Source: Candidatus Caldilinea saccharophila | GTDB taxonomy: Bacteria; Chloroflexota; Anaerolineae; Caldilineales; Caldilineaceae | Direction of reading: 5' to 3' | NCBI GenBank assembly: GCA_016710365.1 | Contig: JADJVW010000024.1 | Location: 30,144-94,143 of the forward strand | DNA: 64,000 nucleotides | Shown: one piece after another, positions 1-9,508 of the stretch | How positions within the stretch are numbered: the first letter of the stretch is position 1 | How the letters are laid out: each line of letters opens with the position of its first letter | Translations under genes and position numbers: made by a program | Notes under the pieces: model-generated | What the model was told of the DNA's origin: nothing | The model's input: only the letters and a program-made list of their open reading frames with translations | Database searches by the model: none

Positions 1-955
1 GACGCGCCCACGGCAGTGTGCTGAGCGTGGCCGCCAGCCATGTGAGCGGCAGCCAGCGCAACGCCAGCCGGCCGTTGACTACGCCGGTCGCGACGATCAG
101 CGGCGACATGATCGCTGAGATGAAAGCTATCGTGAAAATCGAGCCGACGCCGCTCCAGCGTAACGAACCGGCGCCAAGGCGCGTCATTCCCTGCCACAGT
201 TGTCGAGAGTTGTCATACATGCGGACATACGCGGCGTCGTTTGCGTGCAGCACGGCAACGCGATAGTGCAGCCGGCGCAGATGCCGTCCCAATGCCAGAT
301 CTTCCAACGGTTCGCTGCGCACCGCGGCAAAGCCGCCACTTGCACAGTAGACCGACCGGCGCATCAAAATGTATTGTCCATTGAGCGCGTAGGCGCCTGG
401 CGCCCGCCCCGCAAACAGCCCCTCGAACGCGACCGTCAACGCAAGACGATCCATCAGGTCGTGAAACTTCTGGCCGACAAAGAGGCTCAATACATCGAGG
501 TGCTGTGCTTCTGCGTAAGCCACCGCACAGCGCGGGCCATCCGGCGCATGGAGCAGGTCGGCGTCGGTAAAAAGCAGCCATTCGCCGTGCGCCGCTTCGA
601 CGCCGCGATGACAGGCGTGCGGCTTGCCGTACCAGCCCGGCGGCGGCCCTTGCAGCGGAACGACGATGGCGCCATGTGCGCGCGCGATCTCACTGGTGGC
701 GTCGGTTGACCCGTCGTCGACGACGATGATCTCGAGCGGGCCAGGATAGCAGGTCGCCTGGAGCGAGGTCAGCAGACCGCACAAATTACGCGCTTCGTTG
801 CGCGCCGGTGTGATGATCGAGAGGGAAGGCAGCGCACCCTTGCCCGAAGAGAAGGGCAGATTGGGCAGGGCATGAAAAGCCTGTTCGGCGCGCCATGCCA
901 GCGGCAGCGCCAGAAAGGTCAAGCGCGCCGCACGCTGCCAGTTCCAAATTTCCAC
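1..955 (-). CDS. Family 2 glycosyltransferase (partial, cut by window edge)
   Basis: One open frame runs from a GTG at 955 to the window edge (318 codons), so the C-terminus is missing. Near residue 50 it has the GT2 N-terminal pattern SIITPARNE, then EIIVVDDGSTD for nucleotide-sugar binding and LLFTDADLL as the metal-binding DXD-type motif. Hydrophobic segments near the end (for example FTIAFISAIMSPLIVATGV) suggest membrane anchoring, as in lipid-directed GT2 enzymes such as HpnB- or CrtQ-like proteins. The GTG lies 5 nt after the P450 stop and has AGGAAA upstream, so the two genes are probably co-transcribed. That pairing suggests modification of a lipid or carotenoid, but the acceptor is not known. 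The family call is firm and the substrate is not. Confidence 0.8.
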   Translation of the reverse strand, partial: MEIWNWQRAARLTFLALPLAWRAEQAFHALPNLPFSSGKGALPSLSIITPARNEARNLCGLLTSLQATCYPGPLEIIVVDDGSTDATSEIARAHGAIVVPLQGPPPGWYGKPHACHRGVEAAHGEWLLFTDADLLHAPDGPRCAVAYAEAQHLDVLSLFVGQKFHDLMDRLALTVAFEGLFAGRAPGAYALNGQYILMRRSVYCASGGFAAVRSEPLEDLALGRHLRRLHYRVAVLHANDAAYVRMYDNSRQLWQGMTRLGAGSLRWSGVGSIFTIAFISAIMSPLIVATGVVNGRLALRWLPLTWLAATLSTLPWAR

Positions 956-960
956 GATGA

Positions 961-2309
961 CTATTTCCTGCGTTTGACGCGCATTGACACGCCGGGGCGT
1001 GGTTCCAGGGTGGCGCCCATGTGTGGATGAATCTGGTCGCCGTTGAGCAGTTCGAGGTCGAAGCGCTGCAGCAAGCGCGCCAGCACCGTGCGCGCCTCCA
1101 CCTGGGCAAAGGCGGCGCCGATGCAGTTGCGTGGCCCGCCGCCAAAGGGAAGGTAGGTGAAGGGCGGCGTCTTCTCCTCTGCCCGCGCGCAAAGCGCGCG
1201 GGGCAGAAGGCGTCCGGATCTTCCCAGTATTCCTTATCGCGGTGCGAGAGATAGATCGAGTACATCACGCGTGCCCTCTGGCACGTGGTAGCCCTGAACG
1301 GTCATGTCCTCCGTGGCGTGGCGGTTGCCGATGTGAATGGGTGGGTAGAGGCGCAGCGTTTCCCTTGATCACCTGGTCGAGCAAGGTGAGCGCGTTGAGT
1401 TGATCGGCAGTGGGCGGTTCATCCTGCGCGCCGAGCACGCTGTCGACTTCGGCTTGCAGTTCGGCCAGCGTGGCGGGATGCGCCCCCAGCAGGTAGAGCA
1501 CCCACGCCAGCAACGCGGTGCTGGTATCGTGGCCGGCGATCAACATCGTGAGCAGTTGGTCGCGGATCAGGTCGTCGGTCATGTCGGGCGCGACGATGAG
1601 CGCGGCGAGCAGATCGGTGGGGTCAGGCTCCGCTTCCCGCGTTGCCAACTCCGCCCGCCGCGTGCGAATGATGTCGTAGAGATAGGCGTCCAGCGTCTCG
1701 ATGGCCTGGCGCTGGCTGGCCTTGACCGGCGCGCCCGCCCACAGGATCCACAGACCGGGCGAAATGTATTCGATCAGGTGCAGGATCGGCTGCCAGAGAC
1801 GCGGCAGATGGGGGGCGACATCGACGTGAAAGCTGGCGCCCATCAGGATGATCAACGCCAGCTTGCGCATCTCGACGAGCATGTCTTGCGTCTCACCGTC
1901 CGCCCACGTGGCGGTCACATCGTCGGTATAGCGCCAGAAGGCCGGAATGCTCGGCAGCACATTGCGCCGCTGATAGGGGACATCCATGATGCGGCGATAG
2001 CGGTCGTGTTCTTCGCCATTCACCACCAGGACGCCATGTCGCAGCAGTTTTACGACCGGATCGCTGGCGTTGCGCCAGCTCAGCAGGTCGCGCTGGGTGA
2101 CGAGCACCTGCCGGTTGGCGTCTGGCCCGACGAAAACCGCGGGACGGAAGCGCGGCATGGTGATCTGGAAGATGGGGCTGACGTGCTCGCGCATCAAGGC
2201 CACCGCGGTGAGCAGCGAGCGGTCGCCGCAGCAGAGCCGCGCAGCAACGCCGAAGGCCGCTGCGCGCTTCGGCAATTGGTAGAGGGCGAGAGGAGTCAGT
2301 CATTGGCAT
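961..2309 (-). CDS. Cytochrome P450 (frameshifted)
   Basis: A haem-thiolate monooxygenase. The I-helix motif AGHDTSTALLAW and the haem-binding loop FGGGPRNCIGAAFA, with the cysteine ligand, are both present, as is YEDP-type sequence (EYWEDPDAFCPARF) before the haem loop. The ATG at 2309 gives MPMTDSSRPLP. The frame changes at least three times: near 2200 (inside ...LLRRPLAA / ALMREH...), at the TTTCCC run at 1359-1364 just before the ExxR region (ETLRLYPP is restored by removing one base), and near 1190-1200 before FTYLPFGGG. With these corrected the protein is about 450 residues, normal for a bacterial P450. It lies between a small unknown gene and a glycosyltransferase on the same strand, which suggests oxidation of a lipid or terpenoid later glycosylated. 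The shifts are probably sequence errors, but a decayed gene cannot be excluded. Confidence 0.8.
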
Positions 2310-2317
2310 AGTAATAA

Positions 2318-2653
2318 TTACAGCAGGGCGGCGCGAAATTCCACCGCGCCGTTGCCCACAATCTGTTCATCAGGGCGAAAGCCGTCGGCGGTGAAATACA
2401 GACGCAACACGCCGCGCCACGCCCGATTGGAGTTGATGGTCAAATCGGCGCAGTCGTGCATCGCGCCGCGATAGATGTCGTCGTCATTGACTTTGACGCG
2501 CAACTTGTGCACGCGACTGTTGCAACCATTGTGAGTGCGCAGGGAAAAGTGTGTGATTTTGATACGCAGCGGGCCGACCGGCACCATGCGTGTGACATGG
2601 ATGACGCCATGGACGTCGGCAACGCCGTCAAAAGTAAAGGGCAAGCTTGGCAT
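2318..2653 (-). CDS. Hypothetical 111-residue protein upstream of P450
   Basis: Not recognised. The predicted protein has no signal peptide or membrane segment and alternates hydrophobic and charged residues in a way that suggests a small beta-rich fold (for example GVIHVTRMVPVGPLRIKITH). It starts at ATG 2653 and ends 8 nt before the P450 start, so it is probably the first gene of the P450-glycosyltransferase transcription unit. Support is only an intact open frame, the tight spacing and codon usage like its neighbours. It could be a lipid-binding or accessory protein for the P450, but nothing in the sequence shows that. Confidence 0.5.
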   Translation of the reverse strand: MPSLPFTFDGVADVHGVIHVTRMVPVGPLRIKITHFSLRTHNGCNSRVHKLRVKVNDDDIYRGAMHDCADLTINSNRAWRGVLRLYFTADGFRPDEQIVGNGAVEFRAALL

Positions 2654-2795
2654 GGGTCAGATACGTTGCTGATTTTCCTTAGGATTCATCGACATTGAGA
2701 GTATATCATGGGTTTGTCGAGTGGACGACCTGCGCATACACTGAAGTTGTTTCAATTGATTTGAGTGTTACCTATCAAACAATCAGGAGGATTAC

Positions 2796-3737
2796 GTGAG
2801 AACTATCCAACTTGGCAATTCCGGCGTCGATGTCAGCATCTACTGCCTTGGCGCCATGTATTTTGGCTCGCGCAACGACCGCGCCACCTCCTACCGGATG
2901 CTGGATCGCTATGTAGACGCCGGTGGCAGCTTTATCGACGCCGCCAATATCTATGCGTGGTGGGTGGAAGGGTTCCGCGGGGGCGATAGTGAAACGCTGC
3001 TGGGCGAATGGCTGCGCGCACGCGGCCATCGCAGCCGCATGTTTATCGCCAGCAAAGTCGGCTTTCCGTACGACGATGTGACGCTCGGCTTGAGCGCAAC
3101 GCAGATCGAAACGGAGTGCGACAAGAGTCTGCGCCGGCTGGGCGTCGATACGATCGATCTCTTTTACGCGCATGTCGATGATCGCCAGACGCCGCTGGAG
3201 GAAACACTGGCCGCGTTCGACCGATTGGTGCGCGCCGGCAAAGTACGCTTTATCGGCGCCAGCAACTTTATGGCGTGGCGGTTGGCGCGGGCGCACGCGC
3301 TCAGCGAGCAGTATGACTGGCCGGATTATGTGTGTCTGCAACAGCGCCATACCTACTTGCGGCCCAAACTGGGCGCCAGCTTTGACCCGCAATTGAGCCT
3401 CACCGGCGAGCTGGTGGATTACTGCCGCGCCAACCAGGTGACGATCCTCGCCTATTCCTCGTTGCTGAGCGGCGCCTACACGCGCCTGGACCGCCTCGTG
3501 CCGGAGCAATATCTCGGCCCCGACGCCAATGCGCGCCTGGCCGTGCTGCGCGAGGTGGCGGCCGCGCATGGCGTCACGCCCAACCAGGTGATTCTGGCGT
3601 GGTTGGTGCAACAGCAGCCACCGATCATTCCGGTGATGGCGGCGAGCACAGACGCGCAGATGGCAGAGAACCTGGCCGCGCTGAATCTACAACTAACATC
3701 CGCCGAAATCGAGCGGCTGAATGCAGCAGGCGCCTAA
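2796..3737 (+). CDS. Aldo/keto reductase
   Basis: A 313-residue NAD(P)H-dependent oxidoreductase of the aldo/keto reductase superfamily with an (alpha/beta)8 barrel. The catalytic tetrad is visible: Asp48 and Tyr53 in FIDAANIYAW, Lys87 in IASKVGF and His126 in FYAHVDD. The C-terminal NQVILAWLVQQ and IIPVMAAS regions match the cofactor-binding end of the family. The start is GTG at 2796, chosen because a perfect AGGAGG at 2785-2790 lies five bases upstream. The length is normal and the frame intact. It is divergent from the P450 unit across about 140 bp that must hold both promoters. The substrate is unknown. Sugar or xenobiotic aldehydes and ketones are typical. Confidence 0.9.
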   Translation: MRTIQLGNSGVDVSIYCLGAMYFGSRNDRATSYRMLDRYVDAGGSFIDAANIYAWWVEGFRGGDSETLLGEWLRARGHRSRMFIASKVGFPYDDVTLGLSATQIETECDKSLRRLGVDTIDLFYAHVDDRQTPLEETLAAFDRLVRAGKVRFIGASNFMAWRLARAHALSEQYDWPDYVCLQQRHTYLRPKLGASFDPQLSLTGELVDYCRANQVTILAYSSLLSGAYTRLDRLVPEQYLGPDANARLAVLREVAAAHGVTPNQVILAWLVQQQPPIIPVMAASTDAQMAENLAALNLQLTSAEIERLNAAGA

Positions 3738-3746
3738 ACATCGTAG

Positions 3747-3765
3747 GTCGGGCCACTAGCCCGAC
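3747..3765. repeat. GTCGGGC palindrome, convergent intergenic
   Basis: A perfect 7-bp stem (GTCGGGC/GCCCGAC) with a 5-nt loop sits between the convergent reductase and oppF genes. Two further copies with the same stem and the same downstream ACGTG(G/T)TGCG lie at 60186-60252. There is no U-tract, so it is a dispersed repeat that may act as a bidirectional transcription end rather than a clear intrinsic terminator. Confidence 0.6.
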
Positions 3766-3787
3766 GTGGTGCGCCAACCGCCTCCTA

Positions 3788-4773
3788 TTACGCTTCACCT
3801 ACCCGGATACACGCCGCCGCCTGCGTTCCGCCTACGGTTTGGAGCGCCGGGTCCACCTGCCGGCATTTCTCCACCGCCATCGGACAGCGCGGATGAAAGC
3901 GACAGCCCGTGGGCAGCTTCACCGGGTCGGGCGTCTCACCTTGCAGGATGATGTGCTGGCGGCGCAGGCGCGGGTTGGGGGCCGGCACGACCGAGAGCAG
4001 CGCCTGCGTGTAGGGATGCCGCGGCGTGGTCATGACCTCCAGGATTGCGCCCGTCTCCACGATGCGCCCCAGGTACATCACGGCGATGCGGTCGGCCACC
4101 GCGCTCACGGTGCCCAGGTCGTGGGTGATGAAGAGCACGGCAATCGAGCGCCGCATTTTGAGGTCGGCCAGCAGGTTGAGGATCTCGGCGCGGATGCTCA
4201 CATCCAGCATGGAGACCGGCTCGTCGGCGACCAGCAGGCGCGGCTCCAGCACCAGCGCGGTGGCAATCGCCACGCGCTGGCGTTGCCCGCCGGAAAGCTC
4301 GTGTGGGAAGCGCGCCAGGAAGTGTTCGGCCGGCTTCAGCCCCGCGTCTTCGAGCGCGGCCACGCTGCGCCGGCGACGCTCTGCCGCGTTGGGCGCCAGT
4401 TTGTGCACGTGCAGCGGTTCGGCGACGATTTCGCCCACCGTCATCAGCGGATTGAGCGATTCGTAGGGATCCTGAAAGATCATCTGAATGTGCCGCCGCG
4501 CCGCCTTCCAGACAGACGCCGGCGCGGCAGCCAGGTCATTTCCCTCAAAATGGATGCTGCCGGCTGTAGCTGTTTCCAGCCCAAGCAGCGTCAACGCCAG
4601 CGTGGACTTGCCACAGCCGCTCTCGCCGACCAGCGCCAGCGCCTCGCCTGCTGCCAGGTCGAAGCTGACATCGTCCACCGCGTGCACAAACTGGTCGGGA
4701 GAGCGACCCAGGCGCGACGACCCACCGGGAAGAGCTTGCGCAAGCCACGGACGCGCAACAGCGGTTCATGCAT
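3788..4773 (-). CDS. oppF: Oligopeptide ABC transporter ATPase, OppF type (frameshifted)
   Basis: Cytoplasmic ATPase subunit of a peptide/nickel-type ABC importer. It shows Walker A VGESGCGKST, the ABC signature LSGGQRQRVAIA, Walker B LLVADEPVSMLD and the switch histidine ITHD. The C-terminal motif CRFHPRCP is typical of OppD/OppF subunits. The ATG at 4773 begins MHEPLLRVRGLRKLF. A one-base frame change near 4722 (in the ACCGGG region) separates this N-terminus from QFVHAVDDVSF, and both parts are needed for a normal subunit of about 328 residues. The ATG overlaps the end of oppD by 8 nt, showing translational coupling in a four-gene operon. The substrate is not predictable because no binding-protein gene is adjacent. 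Confidence 0.88.
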
Positions 4774-5788
4774 GGCGCGCCTCGCGTGTTTGCTGCGCTT
4801 CGACGAGAAAGCAGCTTGCCTGGTGGTCGGGGGTTATCGCATAAACGGGCGGCTGTGTGAGATGGCAGCGGCCGAAGACCTGCGGGCAGCGCGGGGCAAA
4901 GCGGCAGCCGGGCGGCAAGTCGTTCAGCCGCGGCGGCGAGCCAGGGATGGAGGCCAGGCGTTGCATCGGCCGCGTCGGGTCGGGAAAGGCTTTGAGCAAT
5001 TCTTGTGTGTACGGATGAGCCGGCGTGTTGTAGATCGCATCCACGCCGGCATATTCGGCCAGTACGCCGCCGTACATGACCAGCACGCGGTCGCACAGCT
5101 CAGCGACGATGCCCAGATCGTGCGTGACCAGCAGAATCGAGAGATTCAGTTGACGGCGCAAGTCGGACAGCAGTTGTAAAATTTGCGCCTGGATCATCAC
5201 GTCGAGCGCGGTGGTTGGCTCGTCGGCAATGACAATGTCGGGCGAGCAGGCCAGCGCCATCGCGATCATGGCGCGCTGGCGCATCCCGCCGGAGTACTGG
5301 AAGGGATATTGGTTGCGCCGGCTGGCGGCGATGCCGACCAGGTCGAGCAACTCGCCCACGCGACGGTCGATCGTGCGAGCGTCGGACGCGTCCTCGTGCA
5401 GCCGGATCGCCTCGGCGATCTGGCTGCCCACCGTGCGCACCGGATTGAGCGCGTTCATGGCGCCCTGGAAGATCATGGCGATCCGCTTCCAGCGCAGCGC
5501 GGCCATCTCGCGCTCGGCAAGCGCAAGCAGTTCGATGCCATCGAGTTGCACCGATCCCCCGACAATGCGTCCAGCCGCGGGCAGCAGCCGCATCAAGGCC
5601 AGCATCAGCGTCGATTTGCCACAGCCGCTTTCGCCAACGATGCCCAGCGCCTCACCCCGTTGCAGGGTAAAGGTGATATCACGCAATGCCTGGGCAGGCG
5701 GCTGCGATGGATCGACATAATCGACGGAGAGGCGCTTCACTTCCAGCAAAGGCTGTTGACGCGCACGCGGCGTGACTTCGGTCATCAT
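4766..5788 (-). CDS. oppD: Oligopeptide ABC transporter ATPase, OppD type
   Basis: A 340-residue ATPase partner of OppF, intact. Walker A VGESGCGKST, signature YSGGMRQRAMIA, Walker B IVIADEPTTALD and the H-loop VTHD are all present, followed by the Opp/Dpp C-terminal cysteine motif CRFAPRCP. The frame is open far upstream, but the start is set at ATG 5788 (MMTEVTPRA) because it overlaps the dppC stop by four bases (ATGA) and begins the conserved domain at the expected distance. It is translationally coupled to genes on both sides. Together with OppF it forms the heterodimeric motor for uptake of peptides or related small solutes. Confidence 0.92.
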   Translation of the reverse strand: MMTEVTPRARQQPLLEVKRLSVDYVDPSQPPAQALRDITFTLQRGEALGIVGESGCGKSTLMLALMRLLPAAGRIVGGSVQLDGIELLALAEREMAALRWKRIAMIFQGAMNALNPVRTVGSQIAEAIRLHEDASDARTIDRRVGELLDLVGIAASRRNQYPFQYSGGMRQRAMIAMALACSPDIVIADEPTTALDVMIQAQILQLLSDLRRQLNLSILLVTHDLGIVAELCDRVLVMYGGVLAEYAGVDAIYNTPAHPYTQELLKAFPDPTRPMQRLASIPGSPPRLNDLPPGCRFAPRCPQVFGRCHLTQPPVYAITPDHQASCFLVEAQQTREARHA

Positions 5789-6738
5789 GAAACGTTTCCC
5801 GCCTGTTCGACAGGCGTTGGCTCTAGCTGCAATCGAGGCAGATTCTGCAACGTGCGGTCGCCGGCCAAGTGATGCGTTGTCAGCCGCGGGTTGAGCGCCT
5901 GCTCTAAGCCTTGCCCCAACAATGTGCAACTCAGCACGACCCAGACGATGCCAAAGCCTGGAACCACCAGCGCCCACCACGCGCCTGCACTCATGGCGCC
6001 GCGCGTAAAGGCATAGTTGAGCATCTGTCCCCAACTGAGCGTCGCGGGGTCGCCCAGCCCCAGAAAGCTGAGCGTGCTCTCGTTCAGGATCGCCAGCGAG
6101 ATCACCAGCACGGTGTTGACGACGATCAGCGGCAGCACTAACGGGAAGATGTGGCGGCGGATGATGTAGCTGTTGCCTGCGCCGACCGCCCGCGCACGCA
6201 TCACGAACTTGCGCTGTTTGACCGACAATGTCTGTGCGCGCACCAGCCGCGCCGTGCCCGTCCAGCCCAGCAGCCCAATGACCAGGATGATGGTGGTCAG
6301 GCTGGGCTTGGTCAGCGCCACGATGACGACGGCCAGCGGCAGGTCGGGAATCACCAGCATGATGTCGGTGAAACGCATGAGGATGCCTTCTGTGCGCCCG
6401 CCCAGAAACCCGGCCGCGATGCCGATCAGGCCGCCCATCGTCACCGAGATGAACGACGCGAAAAACCCGACGATCAGCGAGACGCGCGCGCCGTAGAGAA
6501 AGTTGCTCAGCACGTCGCGACCCGCGTCGTCGGCGCCCAGCCAGTGCGCGGGGCTGGGCGGCTGGTAGATGTCCATGATGTTGACGCGCACAACCGCGTC
6601 AGGATCATAGGGGCTGAGCCAGGGCGCCAACACCGCGACGCCGATCGCAATGGCCAGCATGACCAACCCGATCATTCCCATTGGGTTGCGCCGCAACCTT
6701 GCCCACACGCCTCGATACCCGCCTGCCGTCGTTTCCAT
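5785..6738 (-). CDS. dppC: ABC transporter permease, DppC/OppC type
   Basis: A 317-residue inner-membrane permease with the usual layout: a cytoplasmic N-terminus, a first helix (GMIGLVMLAIAIGVAVLAPW), a periplasmic loop containing HWLGADDAGRDV (typical of DppC), and five further helices. The EAA loop that contacts the ATPases is seen at MRARAVGAGNSYIIRRH. The ATG at 6738 follows a repeat-filled gap from dppB, and the stop overlaps oppD. The frame is intact and the length normal. With DppB it forms the translocation pore. Confidence 0.92.
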   Translation of the reverse strand: METTAGGYRGVWARLRRNPMGMIGLVMLAIAIGVAVLAPWLSPYDPDAVVRVNIMDIYQPPSPAHWLGADDAGRDVLSNFLYGARVSLIVGFFASFISVTMGGLIGIAAGFLGGRTEGILMRFTDIMLVIPDLPLAVVIVALTKPSLTTIILVIGLLGWTGTARLVRAQTLSVKQRKFVMRARAVGAGNSYIIRRHIFPLVLPLIVVNTVLVISLAILNESTLSFLGLGDPATLSWGQMLNYAFTRGAMSAGAWWALVVPGFGIVWVVLSCTLLGQGLEQALNPRLTTHHLAGDRTLQNLPRLQLEPTPVEQAGNVS

Positions 6739-7028
6739 GACTGCCTCACACCCAGGATTGCCTCACACAGAGACACGGAGAACACAAAGAAAAGCGAAGA
6801 AAGATATTTCCTTTGTGCCCTTTGTGCCTCTGTGTGAGGCGAGCTTTGGTTTACTCACACAGAGACACGGAGAACACAAAGAAAAGCCGTAACGATACAT
6901 CTCTGGCAAAAATCGACCACGGATTCAAGGGATGAGGCGGATGCTCACGGATTTACTCCGAAAAGCATCCAGCTTTTTCCGTCAAATCCGTCAAATCTGT
7001 GGTCTATGAAAACCAAAAGTGTGATCCA
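6739..7028. repeat. Intergenic repeats inside the dpp/opp operon
   Basis: The gap between dppB and dppC holds two repeat types and no gene. A 33-bp direct repeat is at 6763-6795 and 6855-6887 (core ACAGAGACACGGAGAACAC), with an inverted partial copy at 6812-6838. From 6915 to 7004 lies one copy of the dispersed GACCACGGAT...ATCYGTGGTC inverted repeat. The transcript of this stretch could fold strongly and may lower expression of the downstream genes. Confidence 0.7.
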
Positions 7029-8060
7029 TCAATCTACTTGTACGCGCGGATCCAGATAGCCGTACAGCAGATCGGCGATCAAATTCGCCACGATCACGCT
7101 GATCGCCAGCAGCAGAAAGGCGCCCTGTAGCATCGGATAGTCGCGGCGATTGACGGCCTCGAAGATCGCGCCGCCGAGACCCGGCCACGAAAAGACGCTC
7201 TCAATCTGCACCGCGCCCGCGACGGTAAAACCAAGGTTGAGGGCTATGATCGTCACCATCGGCAGCATGGCGTTCTTGAGCGCGTGGTCTTTGAGGATCT
7301 GAAAATGGTTGAGCCCTTTGGCCTTGGCGGTGAGGATGTAATCTTCTGACAGGACATCGACCAGGGTGCTGCGCATGATCAGCATGTATTCGCCGAGAAA
7401 AACGATCGTATAGGTCAGCGACGGCAGGAAAAGATGGCGCGCCAGATCGGCCAGTTGCTCCCAGCCGTTGGCGTAAACCATGCCGGGCGTCATTTTGCCG
7501 CCGATCGGCAGGCCCAGATAGGTGCTGCCCCAGAAGAGGAGAATGATGCCCAGCCAGAAGGTCGGCAGACTCCACGCCAGCAGGCTGAAGCCGAGCGCGG
7601 TGTAGTCGACCGGCGTGTGCGCCTTCCACGCCGCCAGCACGCCCACCGCCATGCCCAGCACGATCGCCAGCACCTGCCCCGCGCCGATCAGGAGCAGCGT
7701 GTTCCACAGCCGTTCGCCGAGTATGTCGAGTACGGGCCGGTTGGTGTGATAGCTGATGCCCAACTCGCCGCGCAGCAGATTGCCGGCATAGATAAAGAAC
7801 TGCGTGTCCAGCGGATTGACGGCGCACTCCCCTAACGTGAGTGGGTTCAAGCTCTCGAAGCAGTTGAGCACCGGTTTGTCGAGGCCGAAGCGCTCGCGGA
7901 TGGCCTGCTGCGCCTGGACCGTCAACCGCGGGTCGCGTATCCCCGCCCGTGCGGGGTCGCCAGGCAGGATGCGAAAGAGGAAGAAGTTGAGCACGATCAC
8001 GAAAAGAATCGTGAACGCCGCCCACCCTAACTTGCCCGCCAGATAAGAAGATCGTTGCAC
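7029..8060 (-). CDS. dppB: ABC transporter permease, DppB/OppB type
   Basis: A 343-residue permease and first gene of the transporter operon. The N-terminal helix (LGWAAFTILFVIVLNFFLFR) is followed by LPGDPA, the hallmark of DppB/OppB, and then six helices in total. The EAA loop reads LTAKAKGLNHFQILKDHALK. ATG at 8060. No periplasmic binding-protein gene lies directly before or after the operon, so the binding protein is encoded elsewhere or outside this window. The frame is intact. Confidence 0.92.
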   Translation of the reverse strand: MQRSSYLAGKLGWAAFTILFVIVLNFFLFRILPGDPARAGIRDPRLTVQAQQAIRERFGLDKPVLNCFESLNPLTLGECAVNPLDTQFFIYAGNLLRGELGISYHTNRPVLDILGERLWNTLLLIGAGQVLAIVLGMAVGVLAAWKAHTPVDYTALGFSLLAWSLPTFWLGIILLFWGSTYLGLPIGGKMTPGMVYANGWEQLADLARHLFLPSLTYTIVFLGEYMLIMRSTLVDVLSEDYILTAKAKGLNHFQILKDHALKNAMLPMVTIIALNLGFTVAGAVQIESVFSWPGLGGAIFEAVNRRDYPMLQGAFLLLAISVIVANLIADLLYGYLDPRVQVD

Positions 8061-8081
8061 GGCAGAGTCCGTTAAATTTTG

Positions 8082-8293
8082 ATAGAACGCGGATGACGCG
8101 GATCAGGCGGATGAACGCAGATTTGTAACCACACAGCCTGCTTCCAATCGGCCACGGATTAGACGGATATTGCGGATAAAATCCGTGAGAATCCGCCAAA
8201 TCCGTGACATCCGTGGTCTATTTTGCGCTTGCCTATGAACATTCACGCTCGATCCGCGGAAATCCGCCAAAATCCGCGTTGTCCGCGTTCTAT
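8082..8293. repeat. Nested dispersed inverted repeats
   Basis: Two inverted repeats are nested. The outer pair is TAGAACGCGGAT (near 8083) with ATCCGC...GCGTTCTA (to 8292). The inner pair is CCACGGATTAGACGGAT (from 8152) with ATCCGTGGTC (to 8218). The stretch GCTTCCAATCGGCCACGG recurs at 62400-62417, which marks this as one family of dispersed elements rather than a local hairpin. It separates dppB from the next minus-strand gene. Confidence 0.7.
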
Positions 8294-8298
8294 TCCAT

Positions 8299-9316
<1,018 letters not shown>

Positions 9317-9395
9317 TCTCTGATTCCTTTCTTGTTTGAGGTAGCGGCGCCAGATCACTGGCGTCACGCGTTGTAACGATGCAGCCGCTTTCCAT

Positions 9396-9480
9396 CGAGC
9401 ACGGGTTAGGCGGATAAATTTGGATGATTTCGGATGAAATCCGCAAGAATCCGCCCGATCCGTTTCATCCGCGTGCTATT
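9396..9480. repeat. Dispersed CGGAT-type inverted repeat
   Basis: Inverted repeat with arms AGCACGGGTTAGGCGGAT and ATCCGCGTGCT, between the reductase and the creatininase-like gene. It is a member of the same dispersed family found at 6915, 8082, 48290, 53308, 55418 and 62411. Confidence 0.6.
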
Positions 9481-9508
9481 TTATAACAGCCTGAACAGTC
9501 ACGTTGAG

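Noticed and set aside
3599..5179. A 526-codon plus-strand open frame over the opp genes
   Set aside because: It is antisense to oppF and oppD, which have complete ABC motifs, and its translation shows no recognisable domain.
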